64,000 nt of DNA from Dehalobacter sp. CP (GTDB lineage: Bacteria; Bacillota_B; Desulfitobacteriia; Desulfitobacteriales; Syntrophobotulaceae): contig VMEE01000079.1 of NCBI GenBank assembly GCA_009910795.1, forward strand, positions 1 through 64,000. The letters run 5' to 3'. Shown here in pieces: positions 56,032-64,000 of the stretch. A program made the translations under genes and the position numbers. The notes below the pieces were generated by a model. It was not told the origin of the DNA, ran no database searches, and worked only from the letters and a program-made list of their open reading frames with translations. Positions within the stretch are counted from its first letter, which is position 1. Every line of letters begins with the position of its first letter.

Positions 56032-58014
56032 TTAAAAGCCGGCAGGAATTAAGTCGTCATAGCCGGTGACATTCATTCTCTGAACGTTAAGGGCTTCGAC
56101 TTTGGCTCTCTTTTCTTCAATTCTGGCCAGCATTTTTTCTGCGGCTACAGCCGGATCTGTTTCAAAGTAGAATTTTGCTCCTACCCAGTCTTCCAGTTTG
56201 TTGGTCAGGATATCTGTAACTTCCGGGCTTCCAGTTACCGGAGGAACAACGCCCAGGAAGGTATCAATTCCAGAGCTTACTACATAGGTACCGATGGCGA
56301 TAGCTTTTTCGGACATCCATTCCGGAGCTGCGCCGACAACCGGCAATTCACTCATATCGAGTCCCAGAATCTTGGCTACTTCACCAACCAGTTCAAGGAT
56401 ACGACTGTTGTCAACACAGGAGCCCATATGCAGAACAGGAGGGATATCGGCCAGTTCGCATACTTTTTGTAAGCCTACTCCGCAATACTTGACAGCATCT
56501 TTGCTTAAGAGACCAGCTTTGGCAGCAGCCTGAGCCGCACAGCCGGTAACAACAACAATGACGTCATTGGCGAGCATCTTTTTAATGATCTCGATATGGC
56601 TATGGTCACCTTTCACCTTCGGGTTGTTGCAGCCGACGACACCGGCTGCGCCTCTTAATACACCAGAAACTAAGCATTGCGCCAATGGTTCAAACGTGCC
56701 TGGCTTATGCGTATAAGAATTGACAACGCGGTCCAACTGGCCAATAATAGCCTGGTTGCTGTAACCGATCGTGCCGGTTGATTTATGTGTTGGGATGGAA
56801 ACCTTTTCGTGCTTTCTGTTTGTATAGTTCTCTACTGCTTTCCGAATTATTCTCTTTGCGCATTCATAGGCGTTGTTCTCATCAAATTCGATATGAACGG
56901 CGTCTTTAATTTTTGCAAGTCTTGAGGTTGTGATAAATTTGGTATGGTAACATTGAGCCAGGTTGGCCAGGGCAGGGAAGATACATTGAACGTCCACAAT
57001 CATGGCCTCAACGGCGCCGGTAACAATCGCGAGCTCCTGCTGATTGAAATTCCCGGCAATTTTAATGCCATGACGCATCGCGACTTCATTGCCGGTACAG
57101 CAAATGCCGACCAGGTTGATTCCCTCTGCGCCGACACTCTTGGCCAGAGCCTTCAGCTCAGGGTCATCAGCGGCAATAACGATCATTTCCGATAAACTGG
57201 GTTCATGACCATGCAAGACAATGTTCACCATGTTTTTCTCAATAACACCCATGTTGGCTTCGATTTCTCTCGGCATCGGGGTTCCAAAGATAATATCGCT
57301 GAATTCAGTACCGATATAGGAACCGCCCCAACCGTCGGTCAAAGATGTCCGCATAGAAAGATTGATCATGCTTTCAGCATCAGCGGTACAGCCCATATGT
57401 GTAGCATGCATAATCGATACAACTTCTTTGTCAATAGCATCGGGGAGGATATCATTATCTTCCCAGACTTTTAATCTTTGTTTAGTAATACTTGGCGGAA
57501 TAACCATCGAACCAAAAGGCTTGCCAAAATCATTCAGAGCTGCTTCAGCAACTTCATGGGCAACCCGGTAGATATCTTTGCCTTCTGTAGCCACACCCCA
57601 TCTGGCTGCAACATTCAGCAGTTTTTTCTCGTCACGGATTTGATAATCTCCGTCCGGACTTGCCATATGAAGTACATGGGCAATATGTCTGCCGTGATCG
57701 GAGTGTGCAGATGAACCGCCTGCTACCATTCGGGCATAATGCCTGGAAGCAATAACATCCGCAGTGGCGCCGCAAATACCTTTTTGAACGCCTTTTCCTG
57801 GAATCGGGCTGACGCGGCAAGGACCCATGGTACAAATCCGGCAGCAGACACCTTGCTCACCAAAACCGCATTGGTTTTTGAGAGCGGCTTTTCTGTCCCA
57901 GAGTGTTTCGGAACCGTCATTCCGGGCCTTGACGTAAAGCTCTTGAGTAGCTAAATCTACTGACAGTGTTGTTTCGTCCAGTAATTTTTTTTCATCCTGT
58001 AGTTTTTCGTCCAT
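56032..58014 (-). CDS. cooS: Carbon monoxide dehydrogenase catalytic subunit
   Basis: 660 aa, Ni-Fe CODH (also called acsA when paired with ACS). Catalyses CO2/CO interconversion at the C-cluster. The N-terminal cysteines Cys49, Cys57, Cys58, Cys61, Cys66 and Cys81 (CGFGEQGVCCRICTMGPC) supply the D and B clusters. C-cluster ligands are in MHATHMGCTAD (His), GICCTGNE, VVGCNNPK, VTGCAAQ and HMGSCVDN. Strong GAAGGAGG before the ATG. First gene of the run cooS-cooC-acs. Confidence 0.96.
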   Translation of the reverse strand: MDEKLQDEKKLLDETTLSVDLATQELYVKARNDGSETLWDRKAALKNQCGFGEQGVCCRICTMGPCRVSPIPGKGVQKGICGATADVIASRHYARMVAGGSSAHSDHGRHIAHVLHMASPDGDYQIRDEKKLLNVAARWGVATEGKDIYRVAHEVAEAALNDFGKPFGSMVIPPSITKQRLKVWEDNDILPDAIDKEVVSIMHATHMGCTADAESMINLSMRTSLTDGWGGSYIGTEFSDIIFGTPMPREIEANMGVIEKNMVNIVLHGHEPSLSEMIVIAADDPELKALAKSVGAEGINLVGICCTGNEVAMRHGIKIAGNFNQQELAIVTGAVEAMIVDVQCIFPALANLAQCYHTKFITTSRLAKIKDAVHIEFDENNAYECAKRIIRKAVENYTNRKHEKVSIPTHKSTGTIGYSNQAIIGQLDRVVNSYTHKPGTFEPLAQCLVSGVLRGAAGVVGCNNPKVKGDHSHIEIIKKMLANDVIVVVTGCAAQAAAKAGLLSKDAVKYCGVGLQKVCELADIPPVLHMGSCVDNSRILELVGEVAKILGLDMSELPVVGAAPEWMSEKAIAIGTYVVSSGIDTFLGVVPPVTGSPEVTDILTNKLEDWVGAKFYFETDPAVAAEKMLARIEEKRAKVEALNVQRMNVTGYDDLIPAGF

Positions 58015-58325
58015 TGCGTTTCCTCCTTCAATAACTATACGTTGTCTTTAAATCGTTTAGCTGCTACAGATAGCTAATACTTAAAGTAAAAAGTGTCGTG
58101 TACTGAGGTTTTAACTCGAAATCGGGTCCTTTATGAGTAAATTCACAAACTTTTTTAAAAATATAAGGATTAGAGCTCTGGCAGTAAAAATGGTATAAAA
58201 TAGACAGTGTAAATTTAAGATTATTATAGTACGAAATTTTTCGGGAATATATTGATCCGTTGTTAATGAACGAAATGGGAGGCTGAATAGCAATTATTCA
58301 ATTCTTAACAGCATAATTTATATAT

Positions 58326-58391
58326 ACTTGTATATAAATAAAAAATTAAAAAATTACCTGTATAGGTTTGTATATCTTTGTATATACAAGG
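58326..58391. promoter_or_regulatory. Phased TTGTATAT repeats upstream of cooS
   Basis: TTGTATAT at 58328, CTGTATAG at 58358, TTGTATAT at 58368 and the palindrome TTGTATATACAA at 58378-58389; the last three are exactly 10 bp apart. The block lies about 310-375 bp upstream of the cooS ATG, within a 667-bp gap (58015-58681) that has no gene I can support. The same palindrome, one base different, occurs at 60509-60522. A repressor or activator operator is inferred. Confidence 0.5.
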
Positions 58392-58681
58392 ATTATGACA
58401 CTTTTGCTTTAATAAATACAAAATTTATTATAAACAATTGTGGTATTTGCTTTTTAATATCTTAAAAAGAATTTTTTTACAAAATAATACTTATTGATTT
58501 CACTTAGTAATTTAGCACGTAGGGTTAGGGTCTCAGGATGTTATGATATTCCGAGGAGATCCAGACGACAGGATTAGTGTATGCTAGTTTTTCGATGATG
58601 GTAGAAAGCTCGTTTTTCAACATTTCACAACAAATCACTGTTGTCTTTATCATAATTTCTCAATTCAATCGATTTTTTTGC

Positions 58682-59590
58682 TTAGGAGATATAATCCAAT
58701 TCTTTATTATTGAGATTTAAAGCACTGATTCCGTTTGCAGTGGCCAGTTCCAAAACGGCGTGTTTGCTTATTCCTGTCATAACCATGTGACCGACTTCAT
58801 CATAGAAACCTTTTCCGTGGGATACCCCGTATGAACCAGCATCGCTGCCAACGGCGATTTTTACGCCTAATTCAAAGGCTTTTTTGACCTGGGCTTTCTG
58901 CGTATCATAAATCCGGGCAATATTCGGCAATTGGTCTGTAAAGCGGCTGTCTTTTGAAGTAATCAGGTTGCCCAAAGGTGCTAATGTAGGGACCCAGATG
59001 GCATCGTGTTCCAGCATCAGCTGCAATTCATGTTCTGTCAAAAAATAACCGTGCTCAATTGTATTTGCACCGGCTCTCACAGCGATACCAACTGCTTCTG
59101 CCGAGTTAGTGTGGACCATTACGGGAAGGTCTTGATCCCTTGCTGTCTGTATCATGTAGTACATTTCATCATAACTGAAATGTGAGCCGTCAACTTTCCC
59201 GAATTGATCAAAATCTACAAGTCCGGTCAGTAGTATCTTAAGATGATCGGGCTTTAACGCAAGCAGCTTTTTAAAAACATTTTTGAAATCAGCTATATCG
59301 GCAACCGGTCTGCCCAAAAAGCTGCCGTAGCATCCTTGTTTGTAGATCGCAAAACCAGGGGTCCGGAGAATCATTCCTTCTTCAAGGGCCAGTTCCCTGG
59401 CCAGAAGAGATACATTTAAGTTGTCTCCCCCGTCACGTAGTGCGCAAATGCCCATTTTTTTATATTTCCTAAGGAAATTGGTGATTATAGTTGAATTGGG
59501 GTTATCTTTGTGCAGCAGACGTGCCTCTTTAAAAGCTATTCCATCCAAAGCCAAATGAACATGGGCGTCAACCAATATGTTTTTAATCAT
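58682..59590 (-). CDS. Amidohydrolase-family protein
   Basis: 302 aa from the ATG at 59590, 7 nt after AGGTG; the in-frame GTG at 59599 overlaps that site. TIM-barrel metal hydrolase: VDAHVHLAL (His-x-His), MVHTNSAEAVG (His), IEHGYFL (His) and VGSDAGSYG (Asp). Closest in pattern to imidazolonepropionase and prolidase-type amidohydrolases. It stands between a methyl-THF methyltransferase and the CODH gene, so its substrate may be a methylated or cyclic compound feeding one-carbon metabolism. That link is only positional. Confidence 0.82.
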   Translation of the reverse strand: MIKNILVDAHVHLALDGIAFKEARLLHKDNPNSTIITNFLRKYKKMGICALRDGGDNLNVSLLARELALEEGMILRTPGFAIYKQGCYGSFLGRPVADIADFKNVFKKLLALKPDHLKILLTGLVDFDQFGKVDGSHFSYDEMYYMIQTARDQDLPVMVHTNSAEAVGIAVRAGANTIEHGYFLTEHELQLMLEHDAIWVPTLAPLGNLITSKDSRFTDQLPNIARIYDTQKAQVKKAFELGVKIAVGSDAGSYGVSHGKGFYDEVGHMVMTGISKHAVLELATANGISALNLNNKELDYIS

Positions 59591-59679
59591 TTTATTCACC
59601 TGGCTTTAAAAGGTTTTGCGGACCACCAGAAGGGGAACGCCTTTCTAGTGGTCACAAATTTCATTTTTCTTGTCTATCT

Positions 59680-60483
59680 TTATTTCACAGGACCAATTTT
59701 ACCTTGTCTGAAAGCGGTGCTGAACTTTCTGCAGTTCTTGTCTTTACCCATTAATGCTTCAGTTGCGAGCAGGGTTGCAATCATATCTCTGCTGCAGGGA
59801 TCCATAATTGCGGAATCCATACCAAAGAAAGTAGCCAGGGCCAGGAAGTTCTGGTTCACAACTTTTCTTAAAGGCATTCCAAAAGAGATGTTGCTCAAAC
59901 CGGAAGTGATCTTGATTGTCGGGTACATTTCTTTGATTCTTGTCATGCTTTCATTAAAGGAGTACATAGAATTGTTATCAGTAGACAAAGCAATAACCAA
60001 GGGGTCGACATGCATCCTGTCAGGAGTAATATCATATTTAGCAGCTTCCTCAACCATTTGCTTAGCAATTCTGACTCTGGTGTCAACGTCTTTCGGAATT
60101 CCGTCATTGTCGCAAGTCAGCGCAATGACTTCCCAGGTCGTTCCCTTGATAAGCGGGAAAATGACATCGCATTTGTCGCCTTCCATGGAAACGGAATTGA
60201 TAAGCCCCGGTCTCTTGGCATATTTAAAAACGGCTTCAATTGCACGCGGATTGGGGCTGTCAATACAGAGGGGAGTGTCAACGGCATCCTGAACAATATC
60301 CATTAACCATTTCAGTGTTTCCACTTCAACGTCAGGTGATGTGCTGGCACTGACATCTAGGTAGTGGGCGCCGTCATTGGTCTGGTCAATCGCACGCTGG
60401 CGGATAAAGTCAGCATCTCTTTCTTCAATCGCTTTTTTTACGATAGGGATTGTACCATTGATTTTTTCACCAATAATAATCAT
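59680..60483 (-). CDS. Second methyl-THF:corrinoid methyltransferase (MtrH/MT2-like)
   Basis: 267 aa pterin-binding TIM barrel of the kind found with corrinoid proteins in O-demethylase and methylamine operons. Motifs: IIGEKINGTIPIVKKAI, GAHYLDVSAST, CIDSPNPRAIEAVFKY, LINSVSME and GLSNISFGMPLRK. It would exchange methyl groups between THF and a corrinoid protein, probably the orphan one at 45273. AAGGAG precedes the ATG. Not a simple duplicate of AcsE, from which it differs throughout. Confidence 0.9.
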   Translation of the reverse strand: MIIIGEKINGTIPIVKKAIEERDADFIRQRAIDQTNDGAHYLDVSASTSPDVEVETLKWLMDIVQDAVDTPLCIDSPNPRAIEAVFKYAKRPGLINSVSMEGDKCDVIFPLIKGTTWEVIALTCDNDGIPKDVDTRVRIAKQMVEEAAKYDITPDRMHVDPLVIALSTDNNSMYSFNESMTRIKEMYPTIKITSGLSNISFGMPLRKVVNQNFLALATFFGMDSAIMDPCSRDMIATLLATEALMGKDKNCRKFSTAFRQGKIGPVK

Positions 60484-60508
60484 CTATCAAATTCACTCCT
60501 TCATGAAA

Positions 60509-60522
60509 TTTGTATATACAGG
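60509..60522. promoter_or_regulatory. TTTGTATATACAGG operator-like site
   Basis: Shares TTTGTATATACA with the palindromic site at 58376-58390 upstream of cooS. Here it is 26-39 bp before the methyltransferase ATG, a position that would overlap its promoter or leader. Confidence 0.45.
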
Positions 60523-60660
60523 TATACGCTTAGAGTTTAACATTGTTTCTACATATGGTCAATATCTTTTTCGACAAAGTACGCTATATTCTAAAAATAA
60601 AAGTATCCTAAATATTTTATCTTTCATAGACTATTTAGATTGCTGGGTCAACAAGGTTTA

Positions 60661-61509
60661 TCAGTGTTTTTTTCTGGCTGCCCGCAGACAGTTTTTCATC
60701 AAAATCGCGGTGGTAATCGAACCTACGCCGCCCGGTACAGGGGTGATCGCACTGACTTTGTCCACGACTGCATCATAATCGACATCCCCGCACATCTTGC
60801 CGTCTCCGGCATCGTTGATGCCAACGTCGATGACAACGGTGTTTTCGGATACGTATTTGTCATCGATCATTTTGGCTCTGCCCATCGCAGCAATGATGAT
60901 GTCCGCTTTCTTCGCAATTCCGGCCATATCTTTGGTCTTGGAATGGCACATCGTCACGGTCGCATTTTCTTTTAAGAGCATCATGGCCAGCGGTTTGCCG
61001 ACAACGAGGCTTCTTCCCATGACCACTACATTCGCGCCGCTAAGATTGTAGCCGTAATGGCTCAAGGTTTCCATACATGCTGCGGGCGTGCAGGGCAGGA
61101 GTCCGCTCATATCGCCTTCAAATACTTTGGCCAGATTCAGCGGATTCATGCAGTCAATGTCTTTATCTGCCGAGATCAGGTGCTTGATGACTTCTTCGTC
61201 CAGCTGTTTCGGTAGCGGACGGAACAGCATGATGCCATGAACGGTACTGTCATTGTTGACCCCCGTCATGACTTTTGTGAATTCTTCCATGCTGATATTT
61301 AAGTCCAAAGGATAGGTCTTGGTTGCAATGCCAAGATTATCGCAGTTTTTAATAATGTTGTTTTCATAGTAAACGTCGTCCGGACGGCTGCCGACGCGAA
61401 TGATGCCTAAGGTCGGGTTGATGCCTTCAGCTTTTAAAGCCGCAACTTCCTGCTGGAGGTTTTCTTTCATGGCCTGAACAACGGGTTTAGCGTTAAGAAT
61501 CTGAGTCAT
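60661..61509 (-). CDS. folD: FolD methylene-THF dehydrogenase, cyclohydrolase residues missing
   Basis: 282 aa. Oxidises or forms 5,10-methylene-THF with NAD(P). The Rossmann half is normal (VVMGRSLVVGKPLAMMLL, VIDVGIN, ITPVPGGVG). In the catalytic cleft Tyr48 is kept, but the residue four positions later is Ile52 where FolD has the essential Lys (YVxxK), and the usual GILVQLPLP reads GIMLFRPLP, so the catalytic Gln is Phe. Asp of KDID is kept. The cyclohydrolase half is therefore probably inactive, which fits the separate fchA gene directly upstream. Confidence 0.93.
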   Translation of the reverse strand: MTQILNAKPVVQAMKENLQQEVAALKAEGINPTLGIIRVGSRPDDVYYENNIIKNCDNLGIATKTYPLDLNISMEEFTKVMTGVNNDSTVHGIMLFRPLPKQLDEEVIKHLISADKDIDCMNPLNLAKVFEGDMSGLLPCTPAACMETLSHYGYNLSGANVVVMGRSLVVGKPLAMMLLKENATVTMCHSKTKDMAGIAKKADIIIAAMGRAKMIDDKYVSENTVVIDVGINDAGDGKMCGDVDYDAVVDKVSAITPVPGGVGSITTAILMKNCLRAARKKH

Positions 61510-61514
61510 GCTGC

Positions 61515-62147
61515 TTATTTACCTCCTGTGATTGCATTCTGAACTTCCGCAAAGATGCGGTCGGCTTTGGCGGTATATGTGGTGACAAGTTCATTCAGTT
61601 CAGTCTCAATTTTCTGTTTTAGAACCTGATCTTTCATGATCTGGGTGTTGATTAAGACATTCAGTTTGGCACCTTCGAGCGCAGCTTTCAGGAAGGTTAC
61701 GCCGACACCGACGTCGCTAATCGCAATACGGGTGCCTTTCTGAGCGAATTCTTCCTGAAGATTGATGCCGTCAGCGCAGCATCTGGCAATATCGAGCGGT
61801 ACAAGTGTTGCTTTAACCAAAGCGGCCTGCAAGGTTTCTTCTTTGGCCCGGATTTCTTCTTCAGTATTTTTAGGCAGTCCGTAAGCCTGGGAAAGCGGAT
61901 AGAAAGCATCAGCATCTTCTTTGACCAGAACCTGCAGTTTTTCAATGATCTTCTGGCCTTTTTCCATCAGGACGAGTACATCGGCTTCAACATCAGCATA
62001 TTTCTTCTTGCCGACAGTTAAACTTCCTACCATGACACCCAGCGCCATGCCGATGGAGCCAACATAAGCAGAAGCACCGCCGCCGCCAGGAATCGGCTCT
62101 TTGGAAGACAGAGCGTTTACAAATTCAATACAGCTCTTTTTCAACAT
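61515..62147 (-). CDS. fchA: Methenyl-THF cyclohydrolase (cyclodeaminase family)
   Basis: 210 aa from the ATG at 62147, 9 nt after GGAG; the ATG at 62156 touches that site. All-helical FTCD cyclodeaminase fold: EPIPGGGGASAYVGSIGMALG for folate binding and VKEDADAFYPLSQAY with the catalytic Asp. In acetogens and purine fermenters this protein hydrolyses methenyl-THF or deaminates formimino-THF. Five bases separate it from folD, and it stands between fhs and folD, pointing to the cyclohydrolase step. Confidence 0.92.
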   Translation of the reverse strand: MLKKSCIEFVNALSSKEPIPGGGGASAYVGSIGMALGVMVGSLTVGKKKYADVEADVLVLMEKGQKIIEKLQVLVKEDADAFYPLSQAYGLPKNTEEEIRAKEETLQAALVKATLVPLDIARCCADGINLQEEFAQKGTRIAISDVGVGVTFLKAALEGAKLNVLINTQIMKDQVLKQKIETELNELVTTYTAKADRIFAEVQNAITGGK

Positions 62148-62280
62148 AATATTCATCTCCTGTTCTTAATTTTTTTTGCTACTAAATTATTGCGTGAGCA
62201 ACCAATATATAGCGATCCCATAGTCATGTCATCTTAAGACAAGTATTCTACAAAATACTCAAAGCTTAAATTCTGGTATC

Positions 62281-62297
62281 TAGTTCTAGAAACTAGT
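62281..62297. repeat. Short palindrome upstream of fchA
   Basis: CTAGTTCTAGAAACTAG is a near-perfect inverted repeat about 135 bp before the fchA start. It could be an operator. Confidence 0.3.
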
Positions 62298-62346
62298 CTG
62301 TGTAATACATAGACAACGTCAGTGAATAAAGATTAAGAGCATTTAT

Positions 62347-62383
62347 AGAATGAGATGGTAGTACGAAGCTGCCATCTCATTCT
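62347..62383. terminator. Hairpin after fhs
   Basis: AGAATGAGATGGTAG and CTGCCATCTCATTCT (one G-T pair) around 7 nt, 27 nt beyond the fhs stop on the minus strand. The T-run is weak (ATAAAT), so termination may be partial and let transcription reach fchA. Confidence 0.6.
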
Positions 62384-62409
62384 TATTGGAAACAATATTA
62401 AACTTTATC

Positions 62410-64000
62410 TTAGAATAAGCCGGAAATCTTACCGGTGCTGTCTACGTCAATGTTTTCAGCAGACGGTACTTTCGGCAGGCCGGGCATGGTCATGATGTCT
62501 CCGGTAAGTGCAACGGCAAAGCCTGCACCAGCAGAAATCTTCACGCCACGGATCGAGATTCTGAAGCCTGATGGACGTCCCAGTTTCTTCTGGTCATCAG
62601 ACAAGGAATACTGGGTCTTCGCCATACAGACCGGAACATCACGATAGCCGATTTTTTCGATATTCTCAATATCTGCGGAGCTGCTGCCAATGAAGTCAAC
62701 ACCGTCTGCACCATAGATCTTGGTGGCAATTGCGGTAATCTTGTCTTTGAGGCCCATGTTGATGTCATAAGCAAAGTTAAAGTTTTTCGGGCTGTCAATG
62801 ATGCGAAGGACTTCTTCAGCCAGTTTCGCACCACCAGGGCCGCCTTTTTCCCAAACTTCGGAAAGGGCTACATTAACGCCGAGTTTCTTGCACTCGTCTT
62901 CAATCATTGCCAGTTCAGCTTCGCTGTCGGTTGGGAACTTGTTGATCGCAACAACGGCAGGCAGACCAAAGTTGATGGTGACGTTTTCGACGTGTTTTAA
63001 GAGGTTCGGCAAGCCTTTTTTGAGGGCATCCAGGTTTTCTTTGTTGAGATCAGCTTTGGCTACGCCGCCATGGGATTTGAGCGCGCGAACGGTTGCAACA
63101 ATAACAACGGCTTCCGGACGCAGGCCACTTAAACGACATTTAATGTCAATAAATTTCTCAGCGCCGAGGTCAGCACCGAATCCAGCTTCGGTTACAACAT
63201 AGTCGCCAAGTTTTAAAGCCATCTTGGTCGCCATAACACTGTTGCAGCCGTGAGCAATGTTCGCGAACGGTCCGCCGTGAATGAAAGCTGGTGTATGTTC
63301 AAGAGTTTGTACAAGGTTCGGTTTTAAAGCATCTTTCATCAGGGCACCAACAGCACCTTGACACTTCAGTTGACCGGCAGTTACGGGTTCACCGCTTCTG
63401 TTGTAGGCGACAATGATTCTCTCAACTCTTGCTTTGAAGTCGTCAATATCGCTGGATAGGCACATGATCGCCATGATTTCAGAAGCAACCGTGATGTCAA
63501 AGCCGTCTTCTCTCGGAGTGCCATTGGCTTTGCCGCCAAGTCCGTTGACAATGAAGCGGAGCTGGCGGTCATTCATATCCATGCATCTTTTCCAAGTAAT
63601 TCTACGGACATCGATATCCAGCGCGTTGCCTTGTTGGATATGGTTGTCGAGCATCGCTGCAATCAGGTTGTTGGCAGCACCGATGGCATGAAAATCACCT
63701 GTGAAGTGAAGGTTGATATCTTCCATTGGTACGACCTGAGCATAACCGCCGCCAGCGGCGCCACCTTTGACACCAAATACAGGGCCTAAGGATGGTTCGC
63801 GTAGTGCAATGACAGTTTTTTTGCCGAGATAATGGAGAGCATCTCCTAAACCGACGGATGTCGTAGTTTTACCTTCTCCGGCAGGAGTCGGGTTGATGGC
63901 AGTAACAAGAATCAGTTTGCCATTCGGTGTGTCCGCTTTTTGATTTAATAAGTTGTAGTCGACCTTGGCTTTGTATTTGCCATAGGATTCCAGATAATCC
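62410..64000 (-). CDS. fhs: Formate--tetrahydrofolate ligase, 5' end outside the window
   Basis: The open frame continues past the internal ATG at 63726 to the window edge, giving at least 529 residues of an enzyme of about 555. It makes 10-formyl-THF from formate, THF and ATP. The phosphate loop [15 protein letters not shown] lies at about 63860-63910, followed by [34 protein letters not shown] and [15 protein letters not shown] follow. First step of the methyl branch; fchA and folD lie downstream on the same strand. Confidence 0.96.
   Translation of the reverse strand, partial: DYLESYGKYKAKVDYNLLNQKADTPNGKLILVTAINPTPAGEGKTTTSVGLGDALHYLGKKTVIALREPSLGPVFGVKGGAAGGGYAQVVPMEDINLHFTGDFHAIGAANNLIAAMLDNHIQQGNALDIDVRRITWKRCMDMNDRQLRFIVNGLGGKANGTPREDGFDITVASEIMAIMCLSSDIDDFKARVERIIVAYNRSGEPVTAGQLKCQGAVGALMKDALKPNLVQTLEHTPAFIHGGPFANIAHGCNSVMATKMALKLGDYVVTEAGFGADLGAEKFIDIKCRLSGLRPEAVVIVATVRALKSHGGVAKADLNKENLDALKKGLPNLLKHVENVTINFGLPAVVAINKFPTDSEAELAMIEDECKKLGVNVALSEVWEKGGPGGAKLAEEVLRIIDSPKNFNFAYDINMGLKDKITAIATKIYGADGVDFIGSSSADIENIEKIGYRDVPVCMAKTQYSLSDDQKKLGRPSGFRISIRGVKISAGAGFAVALTGDIMTMPGLPKVPSAENIDVDSTGKISGLF

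Overview
The window reads as chromosome of a strictly anaerobic, endospore-forming, Gram-positive bacterium of the Peptococcaceae/Desulfitobacteriaceae type; Dehalobacter or a close relative is my best guess from gene content and moderate GC, but no marker here proves the genus. The evidence is a long Gram-positive SRP RNA next to dnaX, sporulation genes (BofA, Gin, an AbrB/SpoVT regulator), a single-chain pyruvate:ferredoxin oxidoreductase and a nearly complete set of Wood-Ljungdahl genes.

Layout. 1-270: short repeats containing tRNA-Ser 3'-end-like sequence. 270-20370: mixed accessory and housekeeping genes: a diguanylate cyclase, a secreted protein with three repeated domains, a lactate permease, a MATE exporter, two XRE regulators, a lytic transglycosylase-like protein, an ammonium transporter, a CapA-like protein divergent from a VTC/DUF4956/CotH trio, a lipoprotein, and a YbhG/YbhF/YbhR-like ABC exporter with a TetR regulator. 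20481-29094: an intact tRNA-Ser(GGA), then an AT-rich integrated element of about 8.5 kb. The element is bounded by two identical 88-bp copies of most of the tRNA and carries a tyrosine integrase, HTH, HNH-like and primase/helicase-like genes, a serine resolvase and membrane-protein cargo. 29170-44876: core genes in Bacillus/Clostridium order: ffs, dnaX, ybaB, recR, bofA, nifJ, gin, an Orn/Lys/Arg decarboxylase-like gene, holB, ricT, yabA, rsmI, abrB, metG and tatD.

45273-64000: one-carbon metabolism. An orphan corrinoid protein gene lies on the plus strand. The minus strand carries, in transcription order, fhs (cut by the window end), fchA, folD, a second methyl-THF:corrinoid methyltransferase, an amidohydrolase, cooS/acsA, two CooC-type nickel ATPases, acsD, acsC, acsE, acsB, a RACo-type reductive activator, cooT and a DUF3786 gene. 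Together these activate formate on THF (Fhs), make methenyl- and methylene-THF (FchA, FolD), move a methyl group from THF to the corrinoid iron-sulfur protein (AcsE, AcsCD), reduce CO2 to CO (CooS) and form acetyl-CoA (AcsB). NifJ links acetyl-CoA and pyruvate. No metF/metV is present in the window.

Points I consider most worth checking: the tRNA-Ser element with its candidate integrase arm sites; a FolD that lacks the cyclohydrolase Lys and Gln beside a separate FchA; a cooC gene whose only sensible start is ATA; phased TTGTATAT repeats upstream of the CODH and second methyltransferase genes; and an orphan corrinoid protein paired with an orphan methyltransferase around the acs locus.
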